Part shown: positions 34,034 through 45,468 of the stretch, one piece after another
How the letters are laid out: every line of letters begins with the position of its first letter
Numbering within the stretch: position 1 is the first letter of the stretch
NCBI GenBank assembly: GCA_002007465.1
Contig: LNAC01000003.1
Span: 10,961,142 to 11,025,141 of the forward strand
Origin: Ailurus styani
Taxonomy: Eukaryota; Chordata; Mammalia; Carnivora; Ailuridae
Length of the DNA stretch: 64,000 bases
Direction of reading: 5' to 3'
The notes under the pieces: model-generated
Databases searched by the model: none
The model's input: the letters and a program-made list of their open reading frames with translations, nothing else
Told to the model about the DNA's origin: nothing
Program-made: the position numbers and the translations under genes

Positions 34034-34258
34034 GCTTTCCTTCCTCCCTCTGTCCCTCCTTTCTCTCTTTCTTCCTTCCTTCTTTCCTTCCTTTTTTTTT
34101 TTTTCAATTTATTTGAGAGAGAGGGGAACCCAAGTGGGGGGAGGGGTGTGGAGAGGCAGAAGCAGATCCCCCTCACACTGGACTTCATCCCAGGACACTG
34201 AGATCCTGACCCAAGCCAAAGGCAGATATTTAACCTACTGAACCACCCAGGCTCCCCC
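34034..34258 (-). mobile_element. Carnivore SINE, diverged, with GGAA-repeat tail
   Basis: Plus strand: CT tract 34035-34105 (TTCC units), CAATTTATTTGAGAGAGAG, 'gagatcctgacccaagccaa' and end GAACCACCCAGGCTCCCC. Possible duplication ttaaRtaYagctt (from about 34017 and at 34259-34275, 14 of 17). If correct, the CT tract is the SINE's A-tail turned into GGAA repeats. Confidence 0.88.
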
Positions 34259-34275
34259 TTAAGTACAGCTTTCTT

Positions 34276-35755
34276 AATTCAGTCCTCAATTCAGAAATAG
34301 ATTGACACAGAGGTACTAAGTGTCAAAATTGAAGTATTAAGTCTCTGCTGTGTTCCCAGCATTGCTAGGGACAGAATCCCCCAATTCGCACTTGAGCACT
34401 TAAGGTAAGACTCACTAGCATCCAGTGGTCAGACCAACTCTTTACTCATCAAATTCAGGGAGCCCATTGTTGGGTGGCAGGGGGGCACCTTAGATATTGT
34501 CGTGGCAAATGCACTCGTTTGCAAGAATTGGAATGCAATTAAAATCCACCAAAATTTCTAAGCCCTAGAAGGATTTATTTTATATAAAAGTTGCCATGAA
34601 TTTGATACCGGTAGAAAATTAGCTTCATGGATCACACATTAGGATTTTTTTTTTTTGAACTAGAGGGTAGAGAGAAATATGGGAAAATAAAGCCATCTAG
34701 GTCCAGGTAATTAAAAACAATGAACTTTGTCAGAATTTGTTGTTATTAAATGCTATAAATGCTATCTTGGGCTTGTATAATGACAAGTATCTGTATTTTA
34801 TTAGTAAATTCCTTTGTGATAGTTTAGTACTAGCCTTATGTAAACATTGAGAACATTAGGAGCCTTTTTTTTTTTAAGTTACAGACATGAAACTGTGACT
34901 TGTGATCTGCTATTAGCTTTCATTTCAAACTAAAGATATTTGAAGAAGCAAAGAGGTTTTTGTGTTCACAAAGCTTCAGGAGCTGCTCTCCTAACAAAGT
35001 ACTGTGCCTGTGTCCCACCCTCACCTCCTCTCAACTTAACTCTTTTGGCTTTCATCTCCCCACATTTTACACTTTGGAAAGATCCAAGGGTTCTTATATG
35101 GAGTCAGAGCTAAAATCTTTTTATCTGCAATGTAGCATGACCTTAGATTTTTGTTTGTATTTGGTTTTTATTGTCTTTTTGTTTGTTTCTTGGTTGGGTT
35201 AGGTTATTGGTGTTTTGTTTGTTTAAATTCTGGTGATTTGCTTACTTCTAAGATGATAACCTTTTTACTTCCACAGGTAAGCATTATCACTTTAAAATGC
35301 TATATCCCTCCATTCCTATCAGGCACCTTCTTTGATAATTTTGTAAGCTCTTTATGCTAACACCTAGGTAGAACCTCAATAACCAAATCAAATTTACATT
35401 TCATTAGTGACATTTTTAAAGTAGTGCTGCCAGATTAAAGGCAGGATGTCCAGGTAATTTTGAACTTTATGTAAGCCACAAATAGGTTTTTTTTCTTTAG
35501 TATGGGCACAAAATATTTTCCATGGAACATAGCTATATTAAAAAGTGGTTTTTTTGTTCATCTTAAATTCAGTTTCGCACATGATTCTGTTATGTTATTT
35601 TCATCCGGCAACACTAATTTAAAGGGAAAAAGTATTGGAAGCTATTAGTTTAAAAATGTTGTACATCAAACCATCTTTAAAAATGTGTGTAACAGATCCA
35701 AATATCTTTTTAATGGTTGGGGGAGGGAGTAAAAATAAATTTAGGATCCTGTTAA
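34276..35755. other. Non-coding sequence, nothing recognised
   Basis: AT-rich with T runs at about 34646-34657 and 34865-34876. No repeat family or exon recognised. The 80- and 69-codon frames near 34960-35360 look like chance. Confidence 0.45.
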
Positions 35756-37240
35756 TGTTTATTCATTAATTTATTTCCCAAATGTTCACTGAGTACCTAA
35801 AATGTCAAGCCCTAAAAGAGCAAAACAAACATAATCCTTGCCTTCGTGGAATTTATAACTTAATGGAAAAGAACATTAATCACATAATCTCATAAATACA
35901 TAGTATATATACTGTAATAAGTACAGTAAGGAAGGATACTGTTCATAGAACAGGGGGCCTAACTAATGGGTTAGAAAGGGGGGGTCAGATAAAATTCCCC
36001 TGAAGAAGTAAAATTTGGGCTAAAACCAAAGCCTTAATGGGACTAAATTGGGCAAATGGCAGGTTAAAAAAAAATAAACGTGGATTTCTAAGTAGGAAGG
36101 AATTAAGCAGGCATCTGTCGTTGAAATCCAGTGAGTGATAAGTGTTACTAAAAAGGCTGAGGAGTTTTGCAAAAAGATAAGTGAGACGCAGTAGGTATTT
36201 TGATCTTCATTGTGAAAAAACAATGGGAAGACTTTGTAAGGCTTCAAGAGAGAAATAAGATTTGCATTTGAAAAGATGAATCTAGTTGCTTGGAGGAGAG
36301 AAGATTAGAGCTGACTGGAAGGTTTATAAAGCATTTCCTGAGTGGTCAGTATATTCCTCCAGCCAAAGGATCATAGTGGTCTACAAAAGAGATTGGTAAA
36401 TTCTTCTGCAAAAGGCCATGGAGTACATGTTTTTGGATTTCCCGCCATACAGTCTCCATTGCTTCTACTCATCACTTTGCTTGTAGAGTGGTAGAGCAGT
36501 TGTAGGTGATACGTAAATGAAGTGTAGATGTGCCTCAGTAAAAGTCTGTTTGAAGGATACCTGGGTGGCTCAGTCAGTTAAGCAGCTGCCTTCCACTCAG
36601 GCCATGATCCCAGAGTCTTGGGATCAAGTCCCGCATCAGGCTCCTTGCTCAGAGGGGAGCCTGCTGCTCCCCCTGCTGGTACTCTTGCCTGCTCCCTCTC
36701 ATGTGCACTCTCTCTCTAGCAAATAAATAGATAAAAATCTTTAAAAAATAAATAACTGTTTGATACTCAAAGTTGAATTTCACAGTATTTTCATGTGTCA
36801 TGATATAGTAGTTTTTCATTTTCTTTTTTTTCTTAATACATTAACTATTTCAAGGTGTACAAACTATCCTTAGCTTGCAAGCTATACAAAAACAGCCCTC
36901 ATTCATGTTCTAGTTGCTTGGAGTGTAGTTAAGGGAGGATGGGATGGTTTTGAGAGCTATTCTGGAGAGAAAACTAAGAGAAAAGTTGATGGCTTAAGTG
37001 TGGGAGTTGAAGAAGAACTAAGTATTTAAAATTTCTCTCATGTTTCTGATCTGTATGGGAGTGCCATTCCCTGAAGCAAGCAAAGGAGCTTGAAGAGAGA
37101 AATCATGAATTACGAGATGTTGGGTTTTGTCCCAGCTCTAAAGCATCCATATGGAGATATTGAATATCATCAGAAAATATTTCAGCTAGAACTAAAACAT
37201 TGATAATTACTAGGTTATACCAGGCACTTGAAGCCTTCAG
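35756..37240 (-). repeat. Long L2 LINE relic, antisense, interrupted by a SINE
   Basis: Reverse-complement L2 text in order: 'gttcactgagtacctaaaat', 'ccttgccttcgtggaattta', 'gaagactttgtaaggcttca', 'aataagatttgcatttgaaa' and, after the SINE, 'ttgggttttgtcccagctct' and 'catatggagatattgaatat'. The SINE at 36554-36755 and some unaligned text split it. Family call by remembered consensus. Confidence 0.55.
36554..36755 (+). mobile_element. Carnivore SINE, older caniform type
   Basis: Head ATACCTGGGTGGCTCAGTCA, then GTTAAGCAGCTGCCTTCC, GGGAGCCTGCTGCTCCCCCT, tail AAATAAATAGATAAAAATC. A short duplication, ctgtttga, flanks it (36546-36553 and 36756-36763). Confidence 0.94.
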
Positions 37241-37252
37241 GGACTGACTCCA

Positions 37253-37357
37253 CTCTTCTCTTCTCCTCTCCTCTCCTCTGTTCTCTTCTCTTCTCTTCTC
37301 TTCTCTTCTCCTCCTCTCTCCCCTCCTCCCTCCCCTCTTCTCCTTTCCTTTCCCTTC
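37253..37357. repeat. 105-bp pyrimidine tract, (TTCTC)n-like, probable former L1 tail
   Basis: All bases are C or T except G at 37280. The centre is about six TTCTC units. It directly adjoins the 3' terminus of an antisense L1 that starts at 37358, where a poly-T would be expected. Mirror-symmetric pyrimidine tracts of this kind can adopt triplex DNA. Confidence 0.92.
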
Positions 37358-37440
37358 ATAAGTGAGATATAATTGATATACATTATCTTAGTTTCAGTTG
37401 TACAACATAGTGATATATATATGTGTATATATATATTTAA
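37358..37440 (-). repeat. L1 3' terminus, antisense (left part)
   Basis: 'gagatataattgatatacat', 'tagtttcagttgtacaacat' and 'agtgatatatatatgtg' are the reverse complement of the last about 80 bp of a mammalian L1. The rest resumes at 37881. Confidence 0.85.
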
Positions 37441-37447
37441 ATGTAGC

Positions 37448-37490
37448 TTTTGATTCAGTAGGTCTGCGGAGGGACCTGAGAGTCTGCATT
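37448..37490. repeat. MER5A-like hAT transposon fragment
   Basis: 'ttgattcagtaggtctgcgg' followed by 'agggacctgagagtctgcat' closely follows the middle of MER5A-type elements ('ctgattcagtaggtctgggg...cctgagaatctgcattt'). Only about 43 bp are present and it stops at the next SINE. Confidence 0.6.
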
Positions 37491-37685
37491 TTTTTTTAAG
37501 ATTTTATTTATTTACTTGACAGAGAGAGACAAAGTGAGAGAGGGAACACAAGCAGGGGGAACAGGAGAGGGAGAAGCAGGCTTCTCACCAAGCAGGGAGC
37601 CTGACACAGTGCTTGATCCCAGGATCTTGGGATCATGACCTGAGCTGAAGGCAGACACTCAATGATTAAGCCGCCCAGGTGCCCC
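37491..37685 (-). mobile_element. Carnivore SINE, older caniform type
   Basis: Plus strand has AAGATTTTATTTATTTACTT, GGAGAAGCAGGCTTCTCACC, GGATCATGACCTGAGCTGAA and ends GCCGCCCAGGTGCCCC. No clean duplication read. Confidence 0.94.
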
Positions 37686-37698
37686 CTCAGTATATGTA

Positions 37699-37880
37699 TT
37701 TTTAAATATTTTATTTATTTATTTGCCAGAGAGAGAGAGAGCATGCGTGTGCGGCCGACAGAGGGAGAAGCAGGCTCCCCACTGAGCAAGGAGCCCCATG
37801 ATGGACTAGATCCCAGGACTCTGGGATCATGACCTGAGCTGAAGGCAGATGCTTAACCAACTGAGCCACCCAGGCATCCC
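37699..37880 (-). mobile_element. Carnivore SINE, older caniform type
   Basis: Plus strand has ATTTTATTTATTTATTTGCC, GGAGAAGCAGGCTCCCCACT, GGATCATGACCTGAGCTGAA and ends CTGAGCCACCCAGGCATCCC. It is only 13 bp from the previous SINE and in the same orientation. Confidence 0.94.
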
Positions 37881-38300
37881 ATCAATTTTTATATATATCA
37901 CAAAATGATCACCACAGCAGGTCTAGTTAACATCTGTCACCATACATAAAGATATCTTTTCTTGTGATGAGAACTTTTAAGATCTATATTCTCTTAGCAA
38001 CTTTCAAATGTGCTGGATAGTGTTATTAACTATAGTCACTGTGCTGTACATCGCATCTCCATGACTTGTTTCTTTTATAACTGGAAGTTTGAATATTTTG
38101 ACCACCTTTACACATTTTGCCCCACCCCTCAACTTCTGGCAACCACCAGTCAATCTGTTCTTTGCATCTATGTATCTATGAGATTTGTTTTTTTTATTTT
38201 TTTAGGATTCTACCATATTTGTTTTTCTTAATCTAACTAATTTTACTTAGCATAATACCCTCTAGGTCCATCCGTGTTGTCACCAAAGTATATATACATA
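37881..38300 (-). repeat. L1 3'-UTR relic, antisense (right part)
   Basis: 'cacaaaatgatcaccacagc', 'tctagttaacatctgtcacc', 'ttaactatagtcactgtgct', 'ggcaaccaccagtcaatctg' and 'ggtccatccgtgttgtcacc' follow reverse-complement L1 in order, continuing from 37440. Confidence 0.9.
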
Positions 38301-38384
38301 TGGATATGGATATATGCTCATACATACATACATATCAGAGGCTCTGTGGATAAGGTAGTAAATGTTGGAAAGAAAATCATTTTG

Positions 38385-38545
38385 GGACCAGAATACTGGT
38401 TCTACCTTCCATTAACTGATACGATCTTGAGCACACAGTTTCTCTAAGCTTCAATTTACCAATTTGTAAGATGAAATAATGAGATTAAAAAATTACAGTT
38501 TACTTGTGTGTTTTCTGAGATTATGTAAGGAGATAATGATTTTAA
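38385..38545 (+). repeat. MIR SINE relic
   Basis: 'gaatactggttctaccttcc', 'tgatacgatcttgagcacac', 'agtttctctaagcttcaatt' and 'aatttgtaagatgaaataat' match the MIR left half and core. Confidence 0.75.
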
Positions 38546-40946
38546 TTCCAAGTGTGGCTTTGGGAAGAAAACTCTTCTTTAATCATTGTAGGTTCATGAA
38601 GTCAGGGGCCTGCAAATTGAGAGCAGATTAACAGGAGAAAACATTTGGTTCACATGAATGTGGCAGTACTCAGCAGTGAGTAACTCACAGAATAGCCAGG
38701 GGTAAGGATGTGTATATCCCAGCCAACCCAGAGGTAAGGATTTATATACTAGCTTAAGAAAAATGAGATGCTGGTGTTCAATGGAAAAGCCTGGAAGGTT
38801 CTCTTGGGCATTTTTATCCTGAAGGTAATGGGTAGTATCCTTTTTGTCTGGAAGCTCTTCCAAAGGGTGTTTATAACAGCTGAACTCCTATCTTTCAGTA
38901 CTGAGTTAGTCTTCTATCAAGCAGGAAATTCCCTTGGTGGGGGGTTAAGGGTGGCTGTATTTTCAAGAGACTCTGCTTAAGTTTAGATAAGGTTTCTTTC
39001 TGCAGCTGTGATTTGTTCAGATGTTTTCAGTTTAAAATAATCTCTGTACCATTCTAATGGGTTGTTGGTCCATTCAGTGACTATAATAGACCTTTGTCTA
39101 AATAGTTGTCCCATACCTACAATTAGACTGGAAGGAATTATCCTATCTCCTTAGAATGATTCATTGCTTTCTGTAACACCTAAGATTCAGCAGACAAGTT
39201 AGGGGTGGAAAGTTATTACAGACTTCCTGGCTACATGCAAACCACTCACATTGGGCAGTAGGAAAATTCATAGTGAATTGTAACTCCTTTTCTCATTTTT
39301 GTGCTAATATGATGATGCTCTCATGGTATACCCCACACGTAGTTAAAATGCCTTCAGTGAATTATTCTAGCCAAACCAAAGACATAGAAATGTGAACAGA
39401 AGCTCTAGACCAAATATTGGACAGTGTATTTCACTGGGGAGGAGAGAAAAGTGTTGACTAACAAAATCCAAGGGAATTGCACAGACTAGAGAAATACTTT
39501 TGAGTAGGGAAAATTATTATTATTTTTTCTTCACTATTATTTTTTCTGCCACTTTTTAAAGGATAGCTCAACTTAAAACAGTCAGATAACTGAACAATCC
39601 AGGTGATTATATTCTGCTATTGATATGATAACCAAGTGAAAGTATAACCAAAGTGATTTCTTTTTCTGTTGAGTTTGAAAATAAATATCTGTCTATGGAC
39701 CTTTAGAAAGAAATAGTTTGAAGAAACATGGCTACTCTTCTCCAAAGTACAATTCAAGTTGTGTGGGGATTTCTGCTCAGTGTCCTTCCTCACCTTCACT
39801 GAAACCCTACCACTTTCCCTTGTATAATCTCATTGCTCGTTGTTGATTCTGTGCATACACTGCACTTTGGAGCTCAAAGAATCCTGCGGTACTATGTGAA
39901 CATGTACCTGTGTGAATATAAACATTAAAAAGTACAAATAGGAAATCTGTGCTGACTGAATGGTGATTAACCAAAAGGTGATCAGTGATTAACCAAAGTG
40001 AAATGTTGATCACTTGTAAGTGTTCATTTTCTAAGGAGATAGCTAGGATATTCCTTTATATCTATATCCTTAATATCTGTATCCTTGTGAGTATCTTCGG
40101 AGTATAGTTTCCCTTTCTTTCCCTGCTTACTCCCTCACCTTCCACCCAGTAAGTGATGGTTGGTTCCTAATACACATTCTGAGAATCATCTCCCACTTTG
40201 GAAATAATTATAACTCTCTAAGGTTAATAACACAGCTCTTGATAGTTTTCTTAGATGAGTAATAAAAATAAAAAGACATTCAGCATGAAAAATTAAAGGT
40301 GTTGTGGAGATGCCAAGAGACATTTTCTTCATTTTACTATGGAATTACCAGGAGGAGATGGAGTCTCAACCTTCAAGAATAGCAATAGTAATTTTCTGTG
40401 GTTCCGTGGGACACGTTATGCTTAGCAACGGAACCGTGTGTAATAAACTCTGTGGTTGAAATATTACCTCTAGTTTCCAGAACTTTATTCTGTTTATCCT
40501 CCAAAGGGATTCTGCTCTCATGTTAACTCTTAGAGTGCTAAGATTTACCAGAATCTGACACTTCGAGTATATCACTTGTGGTTCTTTATGTAAATATTTG
40601 ACTAGTGAGCTTCAGAATCTTATAAAAGTGTTTAGTAGAAATGGAAAATGAGTTTTTAGATGATAATGTAGTTTCATGGAAACTTTTTTCTTCCATGTAG
40701 GAATATTAACTTATGAAATTATTGGAAACAAAAAATTACATTTTATACATAGGATGATATTTTTAGTGTCATCTGCCTTGTCTGATTATTTCTCTTCATT
40801 GAAAATATTTTCTTAGGGTATTCATGATACATATACCAAGTGTTTGGCTATTAAACAGATTCTGGTTCTAAGTCTTTAAAGGGCATAGTTTATAATCTCA
40901 AATCCCTTGATTCTTTGTATTTCATCCATACCATATTTCCAATCAT
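38546..40946. other. Non-coding sequence; 38570-39230 may be an unclassified relic
   Basis: Nothing is firmly identified. 38570-39230 is less AT-rich and reads like decayed retroviral-type LTR text, but I cannot name a family. The 89-codon minus-strand frame at 38594-38863 resembles no known protein. Confidence 0.35.
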
Positions 40947-40960
40947 CATTTTCCTTTTTT

Positions 40961-41148
40961 TTTTTCAAGATTTTATTTATTTGACACAGAGATAGAGATC
41001 ACAAGTAGGCAGAGAGGCAGGCAGGGTTGAGGGGGAAGCAGGCTTTCCACTGAGCGGAACGCCCAATGTGGGCCTCGATCCCAGGACTCTGAGATCATGA
41101 CCTGAGCCAAAGGCAGAGGCTTTAACCCTCTGAGCCACCCAGGCGCCC
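40961..41148 (-). mobile_element. Carnivore SINE, mustelid type
   Basis: Plus strand has AAGATTTTATTTATTTGACA, CACAAGTAGGCAGAGAGGCA and ends GAGCCACCCAGGCGCCC. A perfect duplication, cattttcctttttt, flanks it (40947-40960 and 41149-41162). Confidence 0.96.
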
Positions 41149-41162
41149 CATTTTCCTTTTTT

Positions 41163-42673
41163 TATTTTATTGCAACTTTTTTTGGAGTCTAATACATTTT
41201 ATTGCTTGTCATTAAAAAAAGAAAACCCAAATTAATCATCCAAGAGCCCATATAAAATTTATTATTCATTCATATATATTCATGTCACTGTGTATGTATA
41301 ATATGGACACTTCGCATGTACCTACATATTTGAAAACTTTTCCATATAATAACAGACTCTGGTGTTCTGAAATGAGTTTGTCTCTGACAAGCAATTGAAA
41401 CAAAAAGAGAAAAGAAACTTAAGCATTGAATCTGCTCATCACTAACCAGTAGCTATATGGAATTCCAGTGATCGTTTGCCCATTGGCTGATACTTTTCTG
41501 GATATACTATACTTAATGTTATACTTTGCTGAATATTCTAAGTTCAAAAAAAGGGCTGTGTCACAATACTAGATAATATAACCACTTGAGGTACAAACTC
41601 CATGTTTACTCCATGTTATGGATTCTTGTACATACTTCCATGTTTTTGTCTGCATGTTAATGCTTTATTTATATCTTTTGTCCTGCATCTTTTGTGATAA
41701 TCTTAAAACATTTGCCTACTTACACTTGAAATGTGAAGATCCTTTTTCTTCCTGAATTGATTATTTAACATTACAAAAGGTTTTTAGTGCTCATTTAGAG
41801 ATAATCAAATTTAAGTCTTAATCTTACAGTTAACAATATTGATATATGTGTACATATGTATAATATAATCTTTTGGTGGGGAACGCAGATAAAAATCACC
41901 TGGCATTAGTTTATTAATTCAAAAACTAGGTTAAGGACCTACAGGGTGTTAAAATCTTATCTTACATTGGGGTGTAGACTCTGGCTACAAATACCTAAAA
42001 TGCCTATGATATTTATGGTTTAACACAGAAAAAGATAAAGGTATTTTCTTGTTCATTCAGGAAAAGTCAAACAGTATTGTCTGAGGTTGCCCTTGGGTAT
42101 GACTATGGCAGAGTTGGGGCCACAGCAACAAGTATAGTACCCAAGATGGAGTGTTAAGGAGGCATTTGAGTCATGCAGGTGCCAACCTTGTTCTTGGACA
42201 GAAAAGAGCACCATCTATCTTTCCTTAATAAAGACAAAGTGAAGAAGCTCAGGATACAATTTATTTTCTATAGCCACATAATACTGTGTTCATTCAGAAA
42301 TGGAAGGATGACCTGTAACTATCCTAGTTAAAAACCTAACATCTGCTTGGCCACTTGAATCATAGTGTGATTCACACACAAGTGACCAAACACTTTCATT
42401 CATCATTTACTAGCCAGTGAAACTAAACTAGGTGCTTAATGCAATATCACCAAATTGCTTAGGGAGGCACTTGTATTAATAGAACACTAGAACTAGAACT
42501 GGCAACAATTACAGGTGATTAATATTTTCTTACTAGTTCGATGCTAGGATCTGGATAACTGGAACATTCCACTTTTTGTGACCCATAAGATTTTAATCCA
42601 TACCACTGGCTCTGTGTTATCCTTCTGTACATCTCCGTACCTATAGAAGAATGTAGACAGTACAAACTATATT
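41163..42673. other. Non-coding sequence, nothing recognised
   Basis: AT-rich, no repeat family recognised with confidence, no exon-like frame. Confidence 0.5.
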
Positions 42674-42777
42674 GAAGGAGAAGGAAGGTAAGACAGGGAG
42701 AGAAAGAATGATGGAAGGAGGGCCAGAGTGAAGAAAGGATGGATGAAGGGAAGGAAGAAGAAAGGAAAAGAAAAGGG
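42674..42777 (+). repeat. Purine-rich GGAA/GAAA tract
   Basis: Mostly G and A, with GGAAGG, GATGG and AAGAAAGG units; not a clean tandem. The 72-codon frame that starts in it is low-complexity. Confidence 0.8.
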
Positions 42778-42953
42778 CATTATTAAGAAGTGTCAGATTT
42801 ATGCAGAGTTGATTTTCTACAAAAAGAAGAAGATACCAAACACAAAAGAATGGCCCAAGTCAATTTTAAGAGTCACTGAAAGAAGCCTCAAGTTTCTTTC
42901 TATCTCTGACTTTGATGGTAAATTCTCCCCTAATATTACATTTTAACCATCTT

Positions 42954-43134
42954 TTTTTTTTTAAGATTTTATTTATTTATTTGACAGAGGGAGAGAGATC
43001 ACAAGTAGGCAGAGAGAGGAGAAAGCAAGCTCCCTGCCCAGCAGGGAGCCCGATGCGGGGCTCTATCCCAGGACCCTGAGATCATGACCTGAGCCAAAGG
43101 CAGAGGCTTTAACCCGCTGAGCCATGCAGGCACC
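42954..43134 (-). mobile_element. Carnivore SINE, mustelid type
   Basis: Plus strand has AAGATTTTATTTATTTATTT, CACAAGTAGGCAGAGAGAGG and ends GCTGAGCCATGCAGGCACC. A short duplication, ccatctt, flanks it (42947-42953 and 43135-43141). Confidence 0.95.
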
Positions 43135-43141
43135 CCATCTT

Positions 43142-44514
43142 CTTATGCCATTTATGGTTTCTAGGCAAGAAGGAAATATGTAATGGAACCCCATTCTAAA
43201 GCTGAAAAGTATTTATCAGTCTCTAGAACATAACTATCAGTAACAAATTTATAAAGCTAAGTAGCTCAAAACTATAGAATAATTTTTTCCATCGACTTTG
43301 CAAAAGAACAGTATACTATTCTTACCCAAAATGTAAATGCAAGCTGAATTTTTATTCTCCTTGAGTGGAAACCTACAATTCTCTCAGTAAGGGGAAACAG
43401 TGGAGGCTTGGAGGCAGATCTTGCTGGTTACTTGTAGTGTGGGTGAAAACTGTTATCATTGGATTTGCATTAAACACAGTTCCTTCCTCTTAAGATAGCA
43501 TGATTGGCAGGGATTAAGGCTTTATTACTAAAGAGTTCTGAGCCAAGCTTCTTTTTTCATGAATAATATCTACTCTCTTATTTATTTATGGTGTTTTTGA
43601 CAGCTGACAGTTAAAGAAGTGTATGTACTATTGTGTTAACTGTTAAAGTTCTCTGTTTAGATGAAATGGAGGTGCCCATTGACCCAACCAGTTATGTTAA
43701 AATCATGGATAAGAAATAAATTCATTGTAATAAATTCATATTTAAACAAAATATGGTTATAATTTTAGACTTTTCTAATTTGGAAAGAACAAGACAGTAT
43801 TAATTAAAGGAAAAATGTGCAGATTATAGAACCATATTTAGTTATACCTTTGTCAGTATTACTCCATCTTAGTAACTTATTTATTTATGCATTAATGATG
43901 AAACTACTAGATACAGGGGATATTGCCTCTGGATTTCATTTTAGCTTTGTTGAACTTAAATAATTCTATGTATGTTTGGTTGTCTCTCTGCCTCTCTATT
44001 AATTAGCTTATTTTTAGCTACTAAAAAAAAGCCTTGGCCTTTGTTATTATTTGTTAATAGTATATATTTATTGTGGAGTTTCCTAGCATATATAGAAATT
44101 ATTATCCTTAAAAATAATAGTATTAATAACAAAATTGAAAGCAAATACAGAGAGTGGCAAGTGAATTACTTCTCTCCAGAACAGCTACCTCCTAGTAAAA
44201 AGGAGAACTGGGAAAACAACAACAAAAAAAGTATGTTTTGATTGCGTGTATCAGAGAAATTATAGCTGCCAGCCGTCCTCACTCTAGGGAGAATATTCAC
44301 AGTGTGTTTTTATCCAAAGGGAAGAGAAAGGGTCATCTCTCCTGCCTTGGTCTTGTCTGGGCCTGCATTTGGCATTCTCAGTTTCTCTTAGGAATGATTT
44401 TACCAACCTTAACACCAAAGAAGATGGGGAAAAAAAAAAAGTTGGACTAAAAAATCCAAACAACAGAGTCTGAATGCTTTCTTCAATATTACGAGGGCAA
44501 GTGTGCATTCTATT
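43142..44514. other. Non-coding sequence, nothing recognised
   Basis: Unique-looking text. A doubled TGACAG word (43598-43610) and nearby GTTAAAG words are the only regulatory-looking pattern seen. A13 run at about 44431-44441 region. Confidence 0.45.
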
Positions 44515-44532
44515 TGTTCTCTAGGTGTTCTT

Positions 44533-44748
44533 TTTTTTTTTTTTAAAGAACTTTCTTTTTTTTTTTTTTTTTTTTTTAATTTTTTTTTTTTTTTTTNTAG
44601 GCAGAGAGGCAGGCAGAGAGAAAGGAGAGAGGAGAAAGCAGGCTCCCTGCTGAGCAGAGAGCCCGATGTGGGCCTCGATCCCAGGACCCTGGGATCATGA
44701 CCTGAGCCGAAGGCAGCGGCTTTAACCCACTGAGCCACCCAGGCGCCC
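44533..44748 (-). mobile_element. Carnivore SINE, mustelid type, with unresolved tail (N at 44597)
   Basis: Plus strand ends CCCACTGAGCCACCCAGGCG and has TAGGCAGAGAGGCAGGCAGA. A perfect 18-bp duplication, tgttctctaggtgttctt, flanks it (44515-44532 and 44749-44766). In place of the usual about 40 bp 'gattttatttatttgaca...cacaag' there is a long broken T tract with a single N, so the tail is probably misassembled. Otherwise it looks young. Confidence 0.95.
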
Positions 44749-44766
44749 TGTTCTCTAGGTGTTCTT

Positions 44767-45230
44767 AACAAAAAATATTAAAAGTCTAGAAATTTGGGAT
44801 TGAATCAAGAAGAAAAAAATAAGTCGGAACAACTAGAATAAGTTCTGTGAAAGAAAGATGTTGAGAGATTATTCTTAGGAAATAGATGTGGTTAAAAAGT
44901 AAACGGTTTCTAAAATTACATGTGATGTCCAAGTCAGGAATTTATACTTAATTAAGGATCTGTTGACTTTCTGGAGCCTTAAAGAATTGTATTCAAGAGA
45001 AAATATTGTAAACCTCTCTATGGATTATTGCTACATTTAGCATAAGTCACTATCCTTTCTTAAGTTTCTCTGAGTTTATTTTCTGGAATTGTACTATATG
45101 GCCTTATTCTTAGTTTACTCTGAATATTGCTTCTGTTGCTGTCATGAATTTTACTCTGTTGGTTTAAATGTACTTTGCTGTCAGTTTACTAATATAGTAA
45201 TGGAGATGTGCTGACTGAATTAGTCAGTAC
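44767..45230. other. Non-coding sequence, nothing recognised
   Basis: AT-rich; no repeats or exons seen. Confidence 0.5.
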
Positions 45231-45246
45231 TGACTTAGTAACTTCG

Positions 45247-45468
45247 TTGTTTTTTTAAAAGATTTTATTTATTTATTTTTGAGAGAAAGAGAGAGAGAGC
45301 AAAAGCATGCACAAGTAGGGGAGAGGCAGAGGGAGAGGAAAAGAATCTCAAGCAGACTCCCCACTGAGTGCAGAGCCCCACGCAAGGCTCGATCTTGTGT
45401 CCCCTAGATCATGACCTGAGCCAAACTAAGAGCCTGACGCTTAACTGACTGGGCCACCCGGGAGCCCC
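45247..45468 (-). mobile_element. Carnivore SINE, older type
   Basis: Plus strand has AAGATTTTATTTATTTATTT, 'ctcaagcagactccccactg', 'gatcatgacctgagccaaac' and ends GGCCACCCGGGAGCCCC. A 16-bp duplication with three mismatches, tgaYttagYaacttYg, flanks it (45231-45246 and 45469-45484). Confidence 0.95.

Noticed and set aside
44409..44771. 120-codon minus-strand frame with an unknown residue
   Set aside because: It is SINE plus poly-T text read through an N.
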